Of a stretch of 59,075 bases of DNA, positions 25,993 through 34,140 are shown piece after piece (positions within the stretch are counted from its first letter, which is position 1; every line of letters begins with the position of its first letter). The notes beneath the pieces are model-generated. The model searched no databases. It had not been told where the DNA came from and saw only the letters and a program-made list of their open reading frames with translations. The stretch comes from Lachnospiraceae bacterium (GTDB taxonomy: Bacteria; Bacillota; Clostridia; Lachnospirales; Lachnospiraceae), in assembly GCA_024405115.1 (NCBI GenBank), contig JAKSPD010000007.1:1-59075 (forward strand), read 5' to 3'. A program made the translations under genes and the position numbers.

Positions 25993-27117
25993 TTATTCAA
26001 CGATAATAAGGTTAAGATTCTCTGATGACTTAAGATTCTCATAATTGTCATCAATAACAAGCTTTCCTGATACTACATCAGCAAGCTGCTTCTGATAATC
26101 TTCAACCTTGTAATTCTTAAGCTTCCAAGTAGCTGTGGGAAGTCCTGTTGCTCCGTCTGCAGCGCCAAGGGATACTGCGTTGTTGCCGATTTCATCCCAT
26201 GTTCCGTCATAAGCCTTTGCTACTGCCCATGCAGCTGCCTCACCAACACCCTTAAGTGCTGATGTGATAACTGTGTCAGAATCGAAAGACTGGTCAGAGT
26301 CAACACCGATTACATACTTGTCATTTGCAGAAGCTGCTGCTGCGATTGAAGAGAACATTGAACCGCCGCATGCGAAGATAACTTCTGTACCGTTCTGATA
26401 CCAGCCCTCAGCCATTGTCTGAAGTTCCATTGAAGCTGAGAATGAAGCACCGTAAGCCCATGAATAGTTGAGGTTTACAGTCTTTCCGAGTTCCTTTGCT
26501 GCTGCTTCAGCACCCTGTGCAAAGCCGTAACCATATCTGCAGCAAGCAGGGTTTGTTCCACCGCCGCCACCGCAGAATCCAAGGTTGGTATAACCTTCCT
26601 TAACAGCTGCATAGCCTGCAAAGTAACCGCACTGTTCCTCCTTGAAGCAGATACCTGCAACGTTCGGAAGTCCAAGTGACCATCCATCGATAAATACAAA
26701 CTTAACTTCCGGGAATTCCTTAGCTGCTTTTTCAAGAGCCGTGCCCTGCATGAAGCCTGCACATACGATAACCTTAGCACCTGCTTCTGCAGCAGCCTTC
26801 ATTGCATCGTAACGGTCATCATCGGTTGCCTGATCTCCATTAGCCGGCTGATAGTACTTATAGCTACGGCCATTCTGGGCAGCATTGAGCTTAACTCCGT
26901 CATATGTTCCCTGGTTGAATGACTTGTCCTTGAGCTGACCTACATCCGTTACGAAAGAAACTTCATACTTACCATCTTTTGATGTCATTGAGTCCGGAAC
27001 GTCATCAGCCGTTTTGTACTCTGTCTTAGCACCTGAGTTCGTTGTGGCTGTTTTTCCACAAGCAGCAAGCGCAATGACCATTGCAACTGAAAGAATAACT
27101 GCTAAAAACTTCTTCAT
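25993..27117 (-). CDS. BMP-family substrate-binding lipoprotein (operon B)
   Basis: Encodes 374 residues, the usual BMP length. The signal peptide MKKFLAVILSVAMVIALAAC ends in lipobox LAAC. The mature domain has VSFVTDVGQLKDKSFNQGTYDG, VIVCAGFMQGTALEKAA and YVIGVDSDQSFDSD, typical of nucleoside-binding BMP/Med proteins. AGGAGGGGACT precedes the ATG. It heads operon B, with its own promoter; the gene order binding protein, ATPase, permease, permease, tdk, udk defines the likely job. Confidence 0.94.
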   Translation of the reverse strand: MKKFLAVILSVAMVIALAACGKTATTNSGAKTEYKTADDVPDSMTSKDGKYEVSFVTDVGQLKDKSFNQGTYDGVKLNAAQNGRSYKYYQPANGDQATDDDRYDAMKAAAEAGAKVIVCAGFMQGTALEKAAKEFPEVKFVFIDGWSLGLPNVAGICFKEEQCGYFAGYAAVKEGYTNLGFCGGGGGTNPACCRYGYGFAQGAEAAAKELGKTVNLNYSWAYGASFSASMELQTMAEGWYQNGTEVIFACGGSMFSSIAAAASANDKYVIGVDSDQSFDSDTVITSALKGVGEAAAWAVAKAYDGTWDEIGNNAVSLGAADGATGLPTATWKLKNYKVEDYQKQLADVVSGKLVIDDNYENLKSSENLNLIIVE

Positions 27118-27151
27118 AGTCCCCTCCTAAAGGATTATATTTTCTTCGGAA

Positions 27152-27188
27152 ATTATACCATTATTAATTTTCATATTCAATTGAATAT
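27152..27188 (-). promoter_or_regulatory. operon B promoter with palindrome over the -35
   Basis: TTGAAT (27180-27175) and TATAAT (27157-27152) are 17 bases apart on the minus strand. A 16-bp perfect palindrome ATATTCAATTGAATAT (27173-27188) covers the -35 and is a candidate operator. Confidence 0.65.
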
Positions 27189-27217
27189 TAAACTAATATC
27201 TGTTATTACTCTCGCTG

Positions 27218-27904
27218 TTACAGTTCCCTGTTGAGTTCAAACGAATAAATGTCTGACCGGTAGTGTGCCGTCTTCTGTTCTATCAGGTCGCCGTTTGCAT
27301 CCATATATTCAGATTTAATTACCATCATCGCAAGCGGGGCCTTAAGTTCCATTAAAAGGTTGATTTCCTTATCAGAAGTCTCCGCGCTGATTACCTGGTT
27401 GACTTTTTTGATTTCAATACCAAGTTCCGAATAAATGTCAAATGTGGAGAATGCAATGTGTCTGTTCTGGAGTTCAAGTGCCTTCATGGTTACTTTTTCC
27501 ACATATTTCCTGTTTATTACTGAATCATAATAAACAACCGGCATCTCATTCGCATAGCCAAGGAGTTTAAGTTCACCATTATTTTTGAATTCAAGGACCT
27601 TCGTATGACCATTTAATCCTTCAAGCTGGAGACTTGCTCCAAAACGTACCATTTTTGAAAGCTCCTGTTTTATTTCAGGACTTTTTACAAAACTCCCCTT
27701 TCCATGTACAGAATAGATAAGACCTTTCTGGTTAAGGATATTAAGCGTCTGTCGTACTGATGTACGGCTGACATTATACTTTTTGCACAATTCATTCTCA
27801 CTGGGAAGTTTGTCATTTCCTTTAAGCTCTCCAGAGGAAATCTTCTCCTCAAATATACTTAAAAGCTGTTTATAAACCGGTATTCCGGAATCGTGTCTGA
27901 TCAT
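27218..27904 (-). CDS. GntR-family (HutC/UTRA type) transcriptional regulator
   Basis: Encodes 228 residues. An N-terminal winged helix (SELCKKYNVSRTSVRQTLN in the recognition region) is followed by a UTRA ligand-binding domain. I chose ATG 27904, with GAGG seven bases upstream; the ATG four codons earlier lacks a ribosome-binding site. Its promoter overlaps a palindrome whose half-sites recur at the DUF1446 promoter, so it probably represses itself and that operon. It lies between the DUF4387/DUF1446 genes and nucleoside operon B; a role at operon B is also possible. Confidence 0.9.
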   Translation of the reverse strand: MIRHDSGIPVYKQLLSIFEEKISSGELKGNDKLPSENELCKKYNVSRTSVRQTLNILNQKGLIYSVHGKGSFVKSPEIKQELSKMVRFGASLQLEGLNGHTKVLEFKNNGELKLLGYANEMPVVYYDSVINRKYVEKVTMKALELQNRHIAFSTFDIYSELGIEIKKVNQVISAETSDKEINLLMELKAPLAMMVIKSEYMDANGDLIEQKTAHYRSDIYSFELNREL

Positions 27905-27920
27905 TATAAACCTCATAATT

Positions 27921-27950
27921 TTAATAAAAGCGGTGAATTTATCACCGCTT
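27921..27950 (-). terminator. terminator of the DUF1446-DUF4387 operon
   Basis: AAGCGGTGA/TCACCGCTT stem with a five-base loop, then TTATTAA on the minus strand. The gntR promoter would start transcription inside this hairpin, so gntR mRNA would lack the 5' arm. Confidence 0.75.
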
Positions 27951-27997
27951 ATTATATCAAATCATTACATATGATACAAGTTAACAACTTGTATCAT
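27951..27997 (-). promoter_or_regulatory. gntR promoter with palindromic operator
   Basis: TTGTAT (27979-27974) and TATAAT (27956-27951) with a 17-base spacer. A perfect 12-bp inverted repeat (ATGATACAAGTT, AAC spacer, AACTTGTATCAT; 27971-27997) overlaps the -35 and the DUF4387 stop codon. Confidence 0.72.
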
Positions 27998-28332
27998 CTT
28001 TTGAAATCATCAGGTACAGGTATCTCTATGTCATAAAGCGGGGGATACTGCTGGCATCCGAATACATCACCCTCACCAAATGATCCTGACGGCCTTAATC
28101 TGTTAATAGTGAACTTGATTGCATAGCCCGGGTCAAACTCTACAAAATCTGCAAGTCTTGACTCCGGTATTCCGAAAAGATCAAGAACAAACTGCCTGTT
28201 GATGACTCCGCTCTTTTTTACTAACTCGTATGTCTCAGGCTCACGGAATATAATATCAAACGTTATTCTGTCTGTACCTGCATTCTTGGAACGGATGGTC
28301 TTTGCAAGGTCTACTAATTTCATTGTCTTCAT
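27994..28332 (-). CDS. DUF4387-family protein
   Basis: Encodes 112 residues. The wording LAKTIRSKNAGTDRITFDIIF and FGEGDVFGCQQYPPLYDIEIP matches the DUF4387 family, found next to or fused to AtuA-like (DUF1446) proteins. The biochemical function is not known to me. No signal or membrane segment is seen. It starts 12 bases after the DUF1446 gene behind AAGGAGGCGTTATT, so the two are probably made as a complex or as successive steps. Confidence 0.85.
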   Translation of the reverse strand: MKTMKLVDLAKTIRSKNAGTDRITFDIIFREPETYELVKKSGVINRQFVLDLFGIPESRLADFVEFDPGYAIKFTINRLRPSGSFGEGDVFGCQQYPPLYDIEIPVPDDFKR

Positions 28333-28344
28333 AATAACGCCTCC

Positions 28345-29724
28345 TTAATTTGTTCCGTCAATTATTATCTCATGACATGGGAACAGATCCATCACGTTGT
28401 CCATTGCAACAGTGTGATCCATTGTCCATGTGTATGCATCAGAAATCGGTGTGACTTCATCAAGCACAAATGCTGCCGTTCCGGCGGTTCCCTTAACTTC
28501 AGGAAGTCTGGCATAGAATATCTGACGTGTTCCGATAAGAGTTGCCTCTTCAGCAAGTGCCTTATCCTTTGAAACACCCTCAACCAGAACCAGGAGTTCA
28601 TGTGACTTTGTCTCCTTAATTGGCTCCAGGTCGCCCATTACGCCGTTCTTACCGAATATTCTGTATGATAGCTCGTAGCCGCCTTCCGGATGACGCTCAA
28701 CAACCTGTGACTTGGCCCAGTCAATAAGCTTATCGATATTTTTTATTGAATACGGATCACGGATACCTGCCATTCCCATGTAGCGGTATCCTACACGTCC
28801 TGAGCCCTCAAGCTTTACCTTGATAGGTCCTTCGATTGGAATAAATTTCGGGTTTGTTATACGGCAGGTCTTTTCATCATACTGTTCGTATACGCACTCA
28901 GACATATCCATACAGCCGCCTGCTACATACTCATAGAAGGGATTCGTCCTTTCATACATTGCATGTCCGGCAACTGATGCAATGGTACATCTCTGGAACG
29001 GAGCCATTGCCGTTACCTTTACATCCTCGTCTGTAATTGTTCCAATTACAGATTCCTTAGCACCATAAGGCTCACAGCAGAATGATGCGCACTCAAGTAC
29101 CTTTCCAAGATAATATGCAAGGTTTTCCGGAAATCCTTCATAGATGGCAGGTGCGGCAAATACCGCAACATCAGATGAACGCCCACCTATGATTACATCG
29201 GCACCCATCTCAAGGCACTTTATGAAAGGATGGACTCCTGCGACTGCAACTATCCTGTCAGTTGCCTCAAGTTCTTCCAAGGTAAGGTTGCTTCTTGAGT
29301 TTAGTCCTTCAATCTGATCACCGTTTACCATGCGGTCATGAATATATGTCTTATCTACTTCAGAATAGAAGTAGCAGAGTTTGAAAGGCTTAAGGTTATG
29401 CTTCTTTGCAAGATCCTTGATCATTTCAATATACATGTCAACTCTTGAGTTTGTTCCCGTATCACCTGCAGAACCGATAATCATGGGAACATTCTGCTCA
29501 CGTGATGCAATGAGCATTAGTTCAAGGTCATGTTTCTGATGGTCATAGTGTGAAGCACACTTGTCTGCTCCAAGCGGAACCGGTCCAATGTCATCTGAGC
29601 CTGAGTCTGCACAGTAATAATCAGGTTTTGTAGCAGCACCGATCCAGAATGATTCCTCTTTTGTGGGGGCAAATCCAAGATGTCCGTTTGGTGAAATTAT
29701 ACGTAATTCTTTTTTCTTAGCCAT
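28345..29724 (-). CDS. DUF1446 / AtuA-like protein
   Basis: Encodes 459 residues, cytosolic. GSAGDTGTNSRVD, VAVAGVHPFIKCLEMGADVIIGGRSSDVAV and PYGAKESVIG are typical of the acyclic-terpene-utilisation AtuA family (DUF1446), whose reaction is not established as far as I know. Terpene use is unlikely for this organism. It starts at ATG 29724 behind AAGTAGGAGGCTTTT, with its own strong promoter carrying a candidate GntR operator. No transporter or further enzyme is linked, so the substrate cannot be inferred here. Confidence 0.85.
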   Translation of the reverse strand: MAKKKELRIISPNGHLGFAPTKEESFWIGAATKPDYYCADSGSDDIGPVPLGADKCASHYDHQKHDLELMLIASREQNVPMIIGSAGDTGTNSRVDMYIEMIKDLAKKHNLKPFKLCYFYSEVDKTYIHDRMVNGDQIEGLNSRSNLTLEELEATDRIVAVAGVHPFIKCLEMGADVIIGGRSSDVAVFAAPAIYEGFPENLAYYLGKVLECASFCCEPYGAKESVIGTITDEDVKVTAMAPFQRCTIASVAGHAMYERTNPFYEYVAGGCMDMSECVYEQYDEKTCRITNPKFIPIEGPIKVKLEGSGRVGYRYMGMAGIRDPYSIKNIDKLIDWAKSQVVERHPEGGYELSYRIFGKNGVMGDLEPIKETKSHELLVLVEGVSKDKALAEEATLIGTRQIFYARLPEVKGTAGTAAFVLDEVTPISDAYTWTMDHTVAMDNVMDLFPCHEIIIDGTN

Positions 29725-29744
29725 AAAAGCCTCCTACTTGTCAT

Positions 29745-29787
29745 AACTTGTTGTTACAAGTTTACGACTGTGCCCTTTATTTGTCAA
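29745..29787 (-). promoter_or_regulatory. DUF1446 operon promoter with operator
   Basis: TTGACA (29787-29782) and TAAACT (29764-29759) with a 17-base spacer. The inverted repeat AACTTGT-AACA-ACAAGTT (29762-29745, minus strand) covers the end of the -10 and the start point, and shares half-sites with the gntR promoter palindrome. Confidence 0.72.
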
Positions 29788-29813
29788 CACTCTTTTTCCA
29801 AGAAATTTAGACA

Positions 29814-29843
29814 TAAAAAAAGCGGTTCTTCCGAACCGCTTTT
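29814..29843 (-). terminator. terminator after thrS
   Basis: AAAAGCGGTTC/GAACCGCTTTT stem with a four-base loop, followed by T's on the minus strand; ends the tig-clpP-clpX-engB-thrS operon. Confidence 0.92.
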
Positions 29844-29854
29844 ACAATTAACAA

Positions 29855-31633
29855 TTACTGAATATTTGCCTTTTCAGCTATCTCCTTCTTAAGCCTTGCA
29901 AGGAACTCCTTCGGGCAGAGAGCACCTTCATCGATGCCTGCACGTGTCCTTACGGATACTGTTCCGTCTGCCTCATCCTTTTCACCAACGATGATCATAT
30001 AAGGAACCTTCTCCTTCTGTGCCTCACGTATCTTCCATCCAAGCTTCTCGCTTCTGGAATCCACCTTAACTCTGATTCCGCCTGCCGTAAGGTCTGCTGC
30101 AACCTTTCCTGCATATTCAAGATACTTGTCTGAAACGGGAAGGACCTTTACCTGTACAGGTGACAGCCATAACGGGAACTTGCCGGCAAAATGCTCTATA
30201 AGGATTCCGATGAATCTCTCAACTGAACCGAATACTACACGGTGTATCATGATGGGTCTGTGCCCCTCTCCATCTGCGCCCGTGTACTCGAGGTCAAATC
30301 TCTGTGGAAGCTGGAAATCAAGCTGGATTGTACCGCACTGCCATGTTCTTCCGATTGCATCTGAAAGATGGAAGTCAATCTTGGGGCCATAGAATGCTCC
30401 GTCGCCTTCGTTGATCACATACTCAAGCCCATTACTCTCAAGAGCCTGACGGAGGCCGTTTTCAGCCTTCTCCCAGTCTTCATCTGAACCCATTGAATTT
30501 TCGGGTCTTGTTGAAAGCTCAATTGTATACTTGAATCCGAAGAGGTTATAAACCTCGTCAAAGAGTTTGGTAATCCTTGTGACCTCGTCTGTGATCTGGT
30601 CGTCACGGAGGAAGATATGTGCATCATCCTGCGTGAAGCAACGAACTCTCATAAGACCATGAAGCTCACCTTTTTTCTCATGTCTGTGAACAAGGCCGCA
30701 CTCAGCATATCTTAACGGAAGATCCCTATATGAACGGGGTTCATTCTGATAAACAAGAATTGAACCCGGACAGTTCATGGGCTTGATTGCATAATCTTCT
30801 TCGTCTATAAGGGTGGTATACATATTCTCCTTATAGTGATCCCAGTGTCCTGATGTCTCCCAGAGGCTTCTGTTAAGGATGACAGGACTGGAAATCTCAA
30901 CATAATCCCTTGAATAATGAATCTGTCTCCAGTACTCCATAAGGGTATTTCTTAAAACCATTCCATTAGGAAGGAAGAACGGGAATCCGGGCCCAAAGTC
31001 GCTGAACATGAAAAGGCCGAGTTCCTTGCCGATCTTTCTGTGATCACGCTTCTTTGCTTCTTCCAGCATGGTCAGGTAGTTCTCAAGATCTTCCTTTGTT
31101 GTAAAAGCTGTACCATAGATACGGGTAAGCATCTTATTCTTCTCAGAACCTCTCCAGTATGCACCTGCGAGTGTCTGAAGCTTGAATGCCTTTCCTACTT
31201 CCTTTGTGCTCTGAAGATGAGGTCCGGCACAGAGATCGGTAAAATCTCCCTGCTTAAAGAATGAAATAAGCTCGCCTTCCGGAAGGTCATCAATAAGTTC
31301 AACCTTGTATGGCTCATCCTTTTCCTTCATAAGTGCAATGGCCTCTTCCCTTGGAAGTGAGAAGTACTCAATCTTTTCATTGGCCTTAATGATTTTTCTC
31401 ATTTCAGTTTCAATCTTTGAAAGATCATTCTCTGAAATGGGTGTGACAAAATCAATGTCATAATAAAATCCATCTGCAATTGAAGGACCGATTGCAAGAT
31501 GTGCATCAGGATAAAGATTCTTTATTGCCTGTGCAAGAACATGTGAGCAGCTGTGACGGAGTGTGGAAAGGTGCTGTTCGCTTCCCTCTTCAATTTCTTT
31601 GATGCTGCCGTCATGCATTGTTATCTTAATCAT
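29855..31633 (-). CDS. thrS: threonyl-tRNA synthetase with truncated TGS domain
   Basis: Encodes 592 residues; most bacterial ThrRS are about 635-650. The first 18 residues (MIKITMHDGSIKEIEEGS) look like the opening strands of a TGS domain, but the text then passes directly into the editing domain (HSCSHVLAQAI), so most of TGS is missing. The editing and catalytic parts appear complete: DLCAGPH, MNCPGS, HRHEKKGELHGLMRVR, HRVVFGSVERFIG. It overlaps engB by eight bases with no T-box leader, unlike many Firmicutes thrS genes. Confidence 0.95.
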   Translation of the reverse strand: MIKITMHDGSIKEIEEGSEQHLSTLRHSCSHVLAQAIKNLYPDAHLAIGPSIADGFYYDIDFVTPISENDLSKIETEMRKIIKANEKIEYFSLPREEAIALMKEKDEPYKVELIDDLPEGELISFFKQGDFTDLCAGPHLQSTKEVGKAFKLQTLAGAYWRGSEKNKMLTRIYGTAFTTKEDLENYLTMLEEAKKRDHRKIGKELGLFMFSDFGPGFPFFLPNGMVLRNTLMEYWRQIHYSRDYVEISSPVILNRSLWETSGHWDHYKENMYTTLIDEEDYAIKPMNCPGSILVYQNEPRSYRDLPLRYAECGLVHRHEKKGELHGLMRVRCFTQDDAHIFLRDDQITDEVTRITKLFDEVYNLFGFKYTIELSTRPENSMGSDEDWEKAENGLRQALESNGLEYVINEGDGAFYGPKIDFHLSDAIGRTWQCGTIQLDFQLPQRFDLEYTGADGEGHRPIMIHRVVFGSVERFIGILIEHFAGKFPLWLSPVQVKVLPVSDKYLEYAGKVAADLTAGGIRVKVDSRSEKLGWKIREAQKEKVPYMIIVGEKDEADGTVSVRTRAGIDEGALCPKEFLARLKKEIAEKANIQ

Positions 31634-32255
31634 TCTTGGCCTCCCCCGTGGTAAATAATAAATTATAAATTTCTTCTATCCCCTTTTTTGTTTCAGAGGA
31701 AAAAGGAATAAGAACATCCTCGTTTTTCATCTCCAGTGTTTTTCTAATATCTTTTATGGCACCGGATATTTCATTTTTCTTCAGTTTATCAAGTTTTGTG
31801 GCAATAACTATTGGTTCAAAGCCCTTGGCCTTTATCCAGTCATACATCATCACATCATTTTCCCCGGGTGTGTGTCTGATGTCAACCAGCAGAAAAACCT
31901 TCTGTAAAGTGGCCGATGCCTTAAGATACCTCTCAACCATTTTACCCCAGTCTAACCTTGAATCAGGAGAAGCCTTTGTATATCCATAGCCCGGAAGGTC
32001 AACAAGAATAAGCCTGTTTGAAGCTTCTTCCGTGCCGGTAATTGCATCAACTTCATAATAATTCACTGTTTGGGTCTTTCCAGGTGTGGAAGAAGTTCTG
32101 GCAAGCGACTTCCTCTGCATCAGGGCATTTATAAGACTTGACTTGCCAACATTTGACTTTCCGGCAAAAGCAAATTCCGGTAAGGAATTTTCCGGAACCT
32201 TGGACTTAACGCCTATTACGGTTTTAAGTTCTGCACTCCTGATTTTCACAGTCAT
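31626..32255 (-). CDS. engB: ribosome biogenesis GTPase YsxC/EngB
   Basis: Encodes 209 residues, the size of YsxC/EngB GTPases needed for 50S subunit assembly. G1 GKSNVGKSS near residue 32, G3 DLPGYGY and G4 TKLDK are all visible. It follows clpX, as in many Firmicutes (where lonA often lies between; it is absent here), and overlaps the start of thrS. Confidence 0.95.
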   Translation of the reverse strand: MTVKIRSAELKTVIGVKSKVPENSLPEFAFAGKSNVGKSSLINALMQRKSLARTSSTPGKTQTVNYYEVDAITGTEEASNRLILVDLPGYGYTKASPDSRLDWGKMVERYLKASATLQKVFLLVDIRHTPGENDVMMYDWIKAKGFEPIVIATKLDKLKKNEISGAIKDIRKTLEMKNEDVLIPFSSETKKGIEEIYNLLFTTGEAKND

Positions 32256-32261
32256 GAATTT

Positions 32262-33551
32262 TTATTCCTTCCCTACGGCTTTTTTTACTTCCAAAGTCTC
32301 AGGAACATCTGATTCATTACCCCGTACAACCAGAGGAGGCTCCGTTCCGTTTACTGTCCCTTCAGTTATAGTCACTTCAGAAATGGACGGATCATTTGGA
32401 ATGTCGTACATGATATCAACCATTACCTTTTCCATTATGCTTCTTAAGCCTCTGGCTCCTGTCTTTTTTACAGCTGCCTCATGGGCAACTGCCTTGACCG
32501 CCTCATCAGTAAAAGTAAGCTTGACTCCATCCATCTCAAATAGTTTGGCATACTGTTTTACCAGTGCATTCCTTGGTTCAGTCATAATACGGACCAGGTC
32601 ATCCTCTGTCAAAGACTTCAATGCAACTGTAATAGGTACTCTTCCTACGAATTCAGGAATAATTCCAAATTTTACCAGATCTTCAGTCTCAACTTTTGAA
32701 AGAAGCTCATCTATGGATTCGTTATTCTTTTTGGCAAGTTCTGCCCCGAATCCCATTCCACCGGATGATACACGGTCACTGATGATCTTTTCGAGCCCGT
32801 CAAAGGCACCGCCACAGATGAACAGAATGTTTGTCGTATCGATCTGCATCATCTCCTGATGCGGATGTTTTCTTCCCCCCTGTGGTGGAACTGAGGCTAC
32901 AGTGCCTTCGATTATCTTTAACAGTGCCTGCTGAACGCCTTCACCTGATACGTCTCTTGTAATTGAAAGATTTTCAGCCTTCTTTGTGATCTTGTCTATC
33001 TCATCGATATAAATAATGCCTATTTCGGCTTTTTCTATATCCATATCTGCAGCCTGAATAAGCTTTAAAAGAATGTTTTCAACATCCTCTCCGACATATC
33101 CGGCTTCGGTAAGTGAAGTGGCATCTGCAATGGCAAAAGGTACGCCGAGTGTTTTTGCGAGATTCTGTGCAAGGTAAGTCTTTCCTGATCCTGTAGGGCC
33201 AACCATAAGGATGTTTGATTTCTGTACATCAATATCCTTTACATTGCTTGTGATTCTCTTGTAATGATTATATACAGCTACAGAAAGTATTTTTTTAGCG
33301 TCATCCTGTCCTACAACAAACTGATCAAGAAATTCCTTGATCTCCTGAGGCTTCTGAAGTTTTACTCCGGCAGCGCTGTTTCTCTTTCTTGCTTTCTCTT
33401 TTGTGAATTCCTCATCAAGTATTTCCTGACATATTTCTACGCATTCGTCACAGATGAAAGAATTCTGAAGACCGGCAATAAGCTTTCTTACCTGTCCCTG
33501 ACTCTTTCCGCAGAAGCTGCATCTGATTTTTTCTGTTGTTTTAGTGGGCAT
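32262..33551 (-). CDS. clpX: ATP-dependent Clp protease ATP-binding subunit ClpX
   Basis: Encodes 429 residues. The N-terminal zinc finger CSFCGKSQ...[11 protein letters not shown] supplies four cysteines. The AAA+ core shows GPTGSGKT, pore-loop GYVGED and IIYIDEIDK. ClpX unfolds tagged proteins and feeds them into ClpP. I chose ATG 33551, five bases after the clpP stop codon; translation is probably coupled since no good ribosome-binding site is present. An ATG ten codons upstream lies inside clpP. Confidence 0.96.
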   Translation of the reverse strand: MPTKTTEKIRCSFCGKSQGQVRKLIAGLQNSFICDECVEICQEILDEEFTKEKARKRNSAAGVKLQKPQEIKEFLDQFVVGQDDAKKILSVAVYNHYKRITSNVKDIDVQKSNILMVGPTGSGKTYLAQNLAKTLGVPFAIADATSLTEAGYVGEDVENILLKLIQAADMDIEKAEIGIIYIDEIDKITKKAENLSITRDVSGEGVQQALLKIIEGTVASVPPQGGRKHPHQEMMQIDTTNILFICGGAFDGLEKIISDRVSSGGMGFGAELAKKNNESIDELLSKVETEDLVKFGIIPEFVGRVPITVALKSLTEDDLVRIMTEPRNALVKQYAKLFEMDGVKLTFTDEAVKAVAHEAAVKKTGARGLRSIMEKVMVDIMYDIPNDPSISEVTITEGTVNGTEPPLVVRGNESDVPETLEVKKAVGKE

Positions 33552-33555
33552 TTTT

Positions 33556-34140
33556 TCAGTGGTTATTAATGATGGTATCAACGATACCGTAAGCCTTTGC
33601 TTCTTCAGCAGTCATCCATTTGTCACGCTCTGTGTCAGCCGCAACTTTCTCGTATGACTGTCCGGTATTGGCAGCAAGAAGTTCATTCATCTTTTTCTTG
33701 GTCCTCAATATCCATTCAGCAGTAATCTGAATCTCAGTTGCCTGACCCTGGGCTCCGCCTGAAGGCTGATGAATCATGATCTCAGAGTTTGGAAGGGCGA
33801 ACCTTTTTCCCTTTGTGCCTCCTGCCAGAAGAAATGCTCCCATGCTTGCAGCCATTCCCACACATATGGTGGAAACGTCACATTTAATATACTGCATGGT
33901 ATCATAAATGGCCATTCCGGCGGTTATTACACCGCCGGGACTGTTAATATAAAGATGAACATCCTTGGAAGGATCCTCAGATTCAAGGAATAAAAGCTGG
34001 GCAACTATTAAAGATGCGCTCGTTTCATTGACCTCTTCTCCGAGAAAAATGATTCTGTCCTTAAGGAGCCTTGAGAAAATGTCATAAGACCTTTCTCCCC
34101 TTGATGTCTGCTCAATTACATAAGGTATTGAATATGGCAT
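33556..34140 (-). CDS. clpP: ATP-dependent Clp protease proteolytic subunit ClpP
   Basis: Encodes 194 residues, full length. The nucleophilic serine lies in [11 protein letters not shown], the histidine in [11 protein letters not shown], and the aspartate in [11 protein letters not shown], completing the serine-protease triad. It assembles into the barrel used by ClpX. It starts right at the end of tig, giving the conserved tig-clpP-clpX order. Confidence 0.97.
   Translation of the reverse strand: MPYSIPYVIEQTSRGERSYDIFSRLLKDRIIFLGEEVNETSASLIVAQLLFLESEDPSKDVHLYINSPGGVITAGMAIYDTMQYIKCDVSTICVGMAASMGAFLLAGGTKGKRFALPNSEIMIHQPSGGAQGQATEIQITAEWILRTKKKMNELLAANTGQSYEKVAADTERDKWMTAEEAKAYGIVDTIINNH

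Noticed and set aside
27218-27916. Start of the GntR regulator at 27916
   Set aside because: That ATG has no ribosome-binding site; GAGG precedes the second ATG at 27904.
29745-29787. Riboswitch in the DUF1446 leader
   Set aside because: The start point lies about 30-35 bases before the gene, too short for an aptamer; the inverted repeat fits a protein operator better.
32086-32859. 257-residue plus-strand frame opposite engB/clpX
   Set aside because: Shadow of two strongly supported genes; low-complexity Ser/Thr-rich translation.
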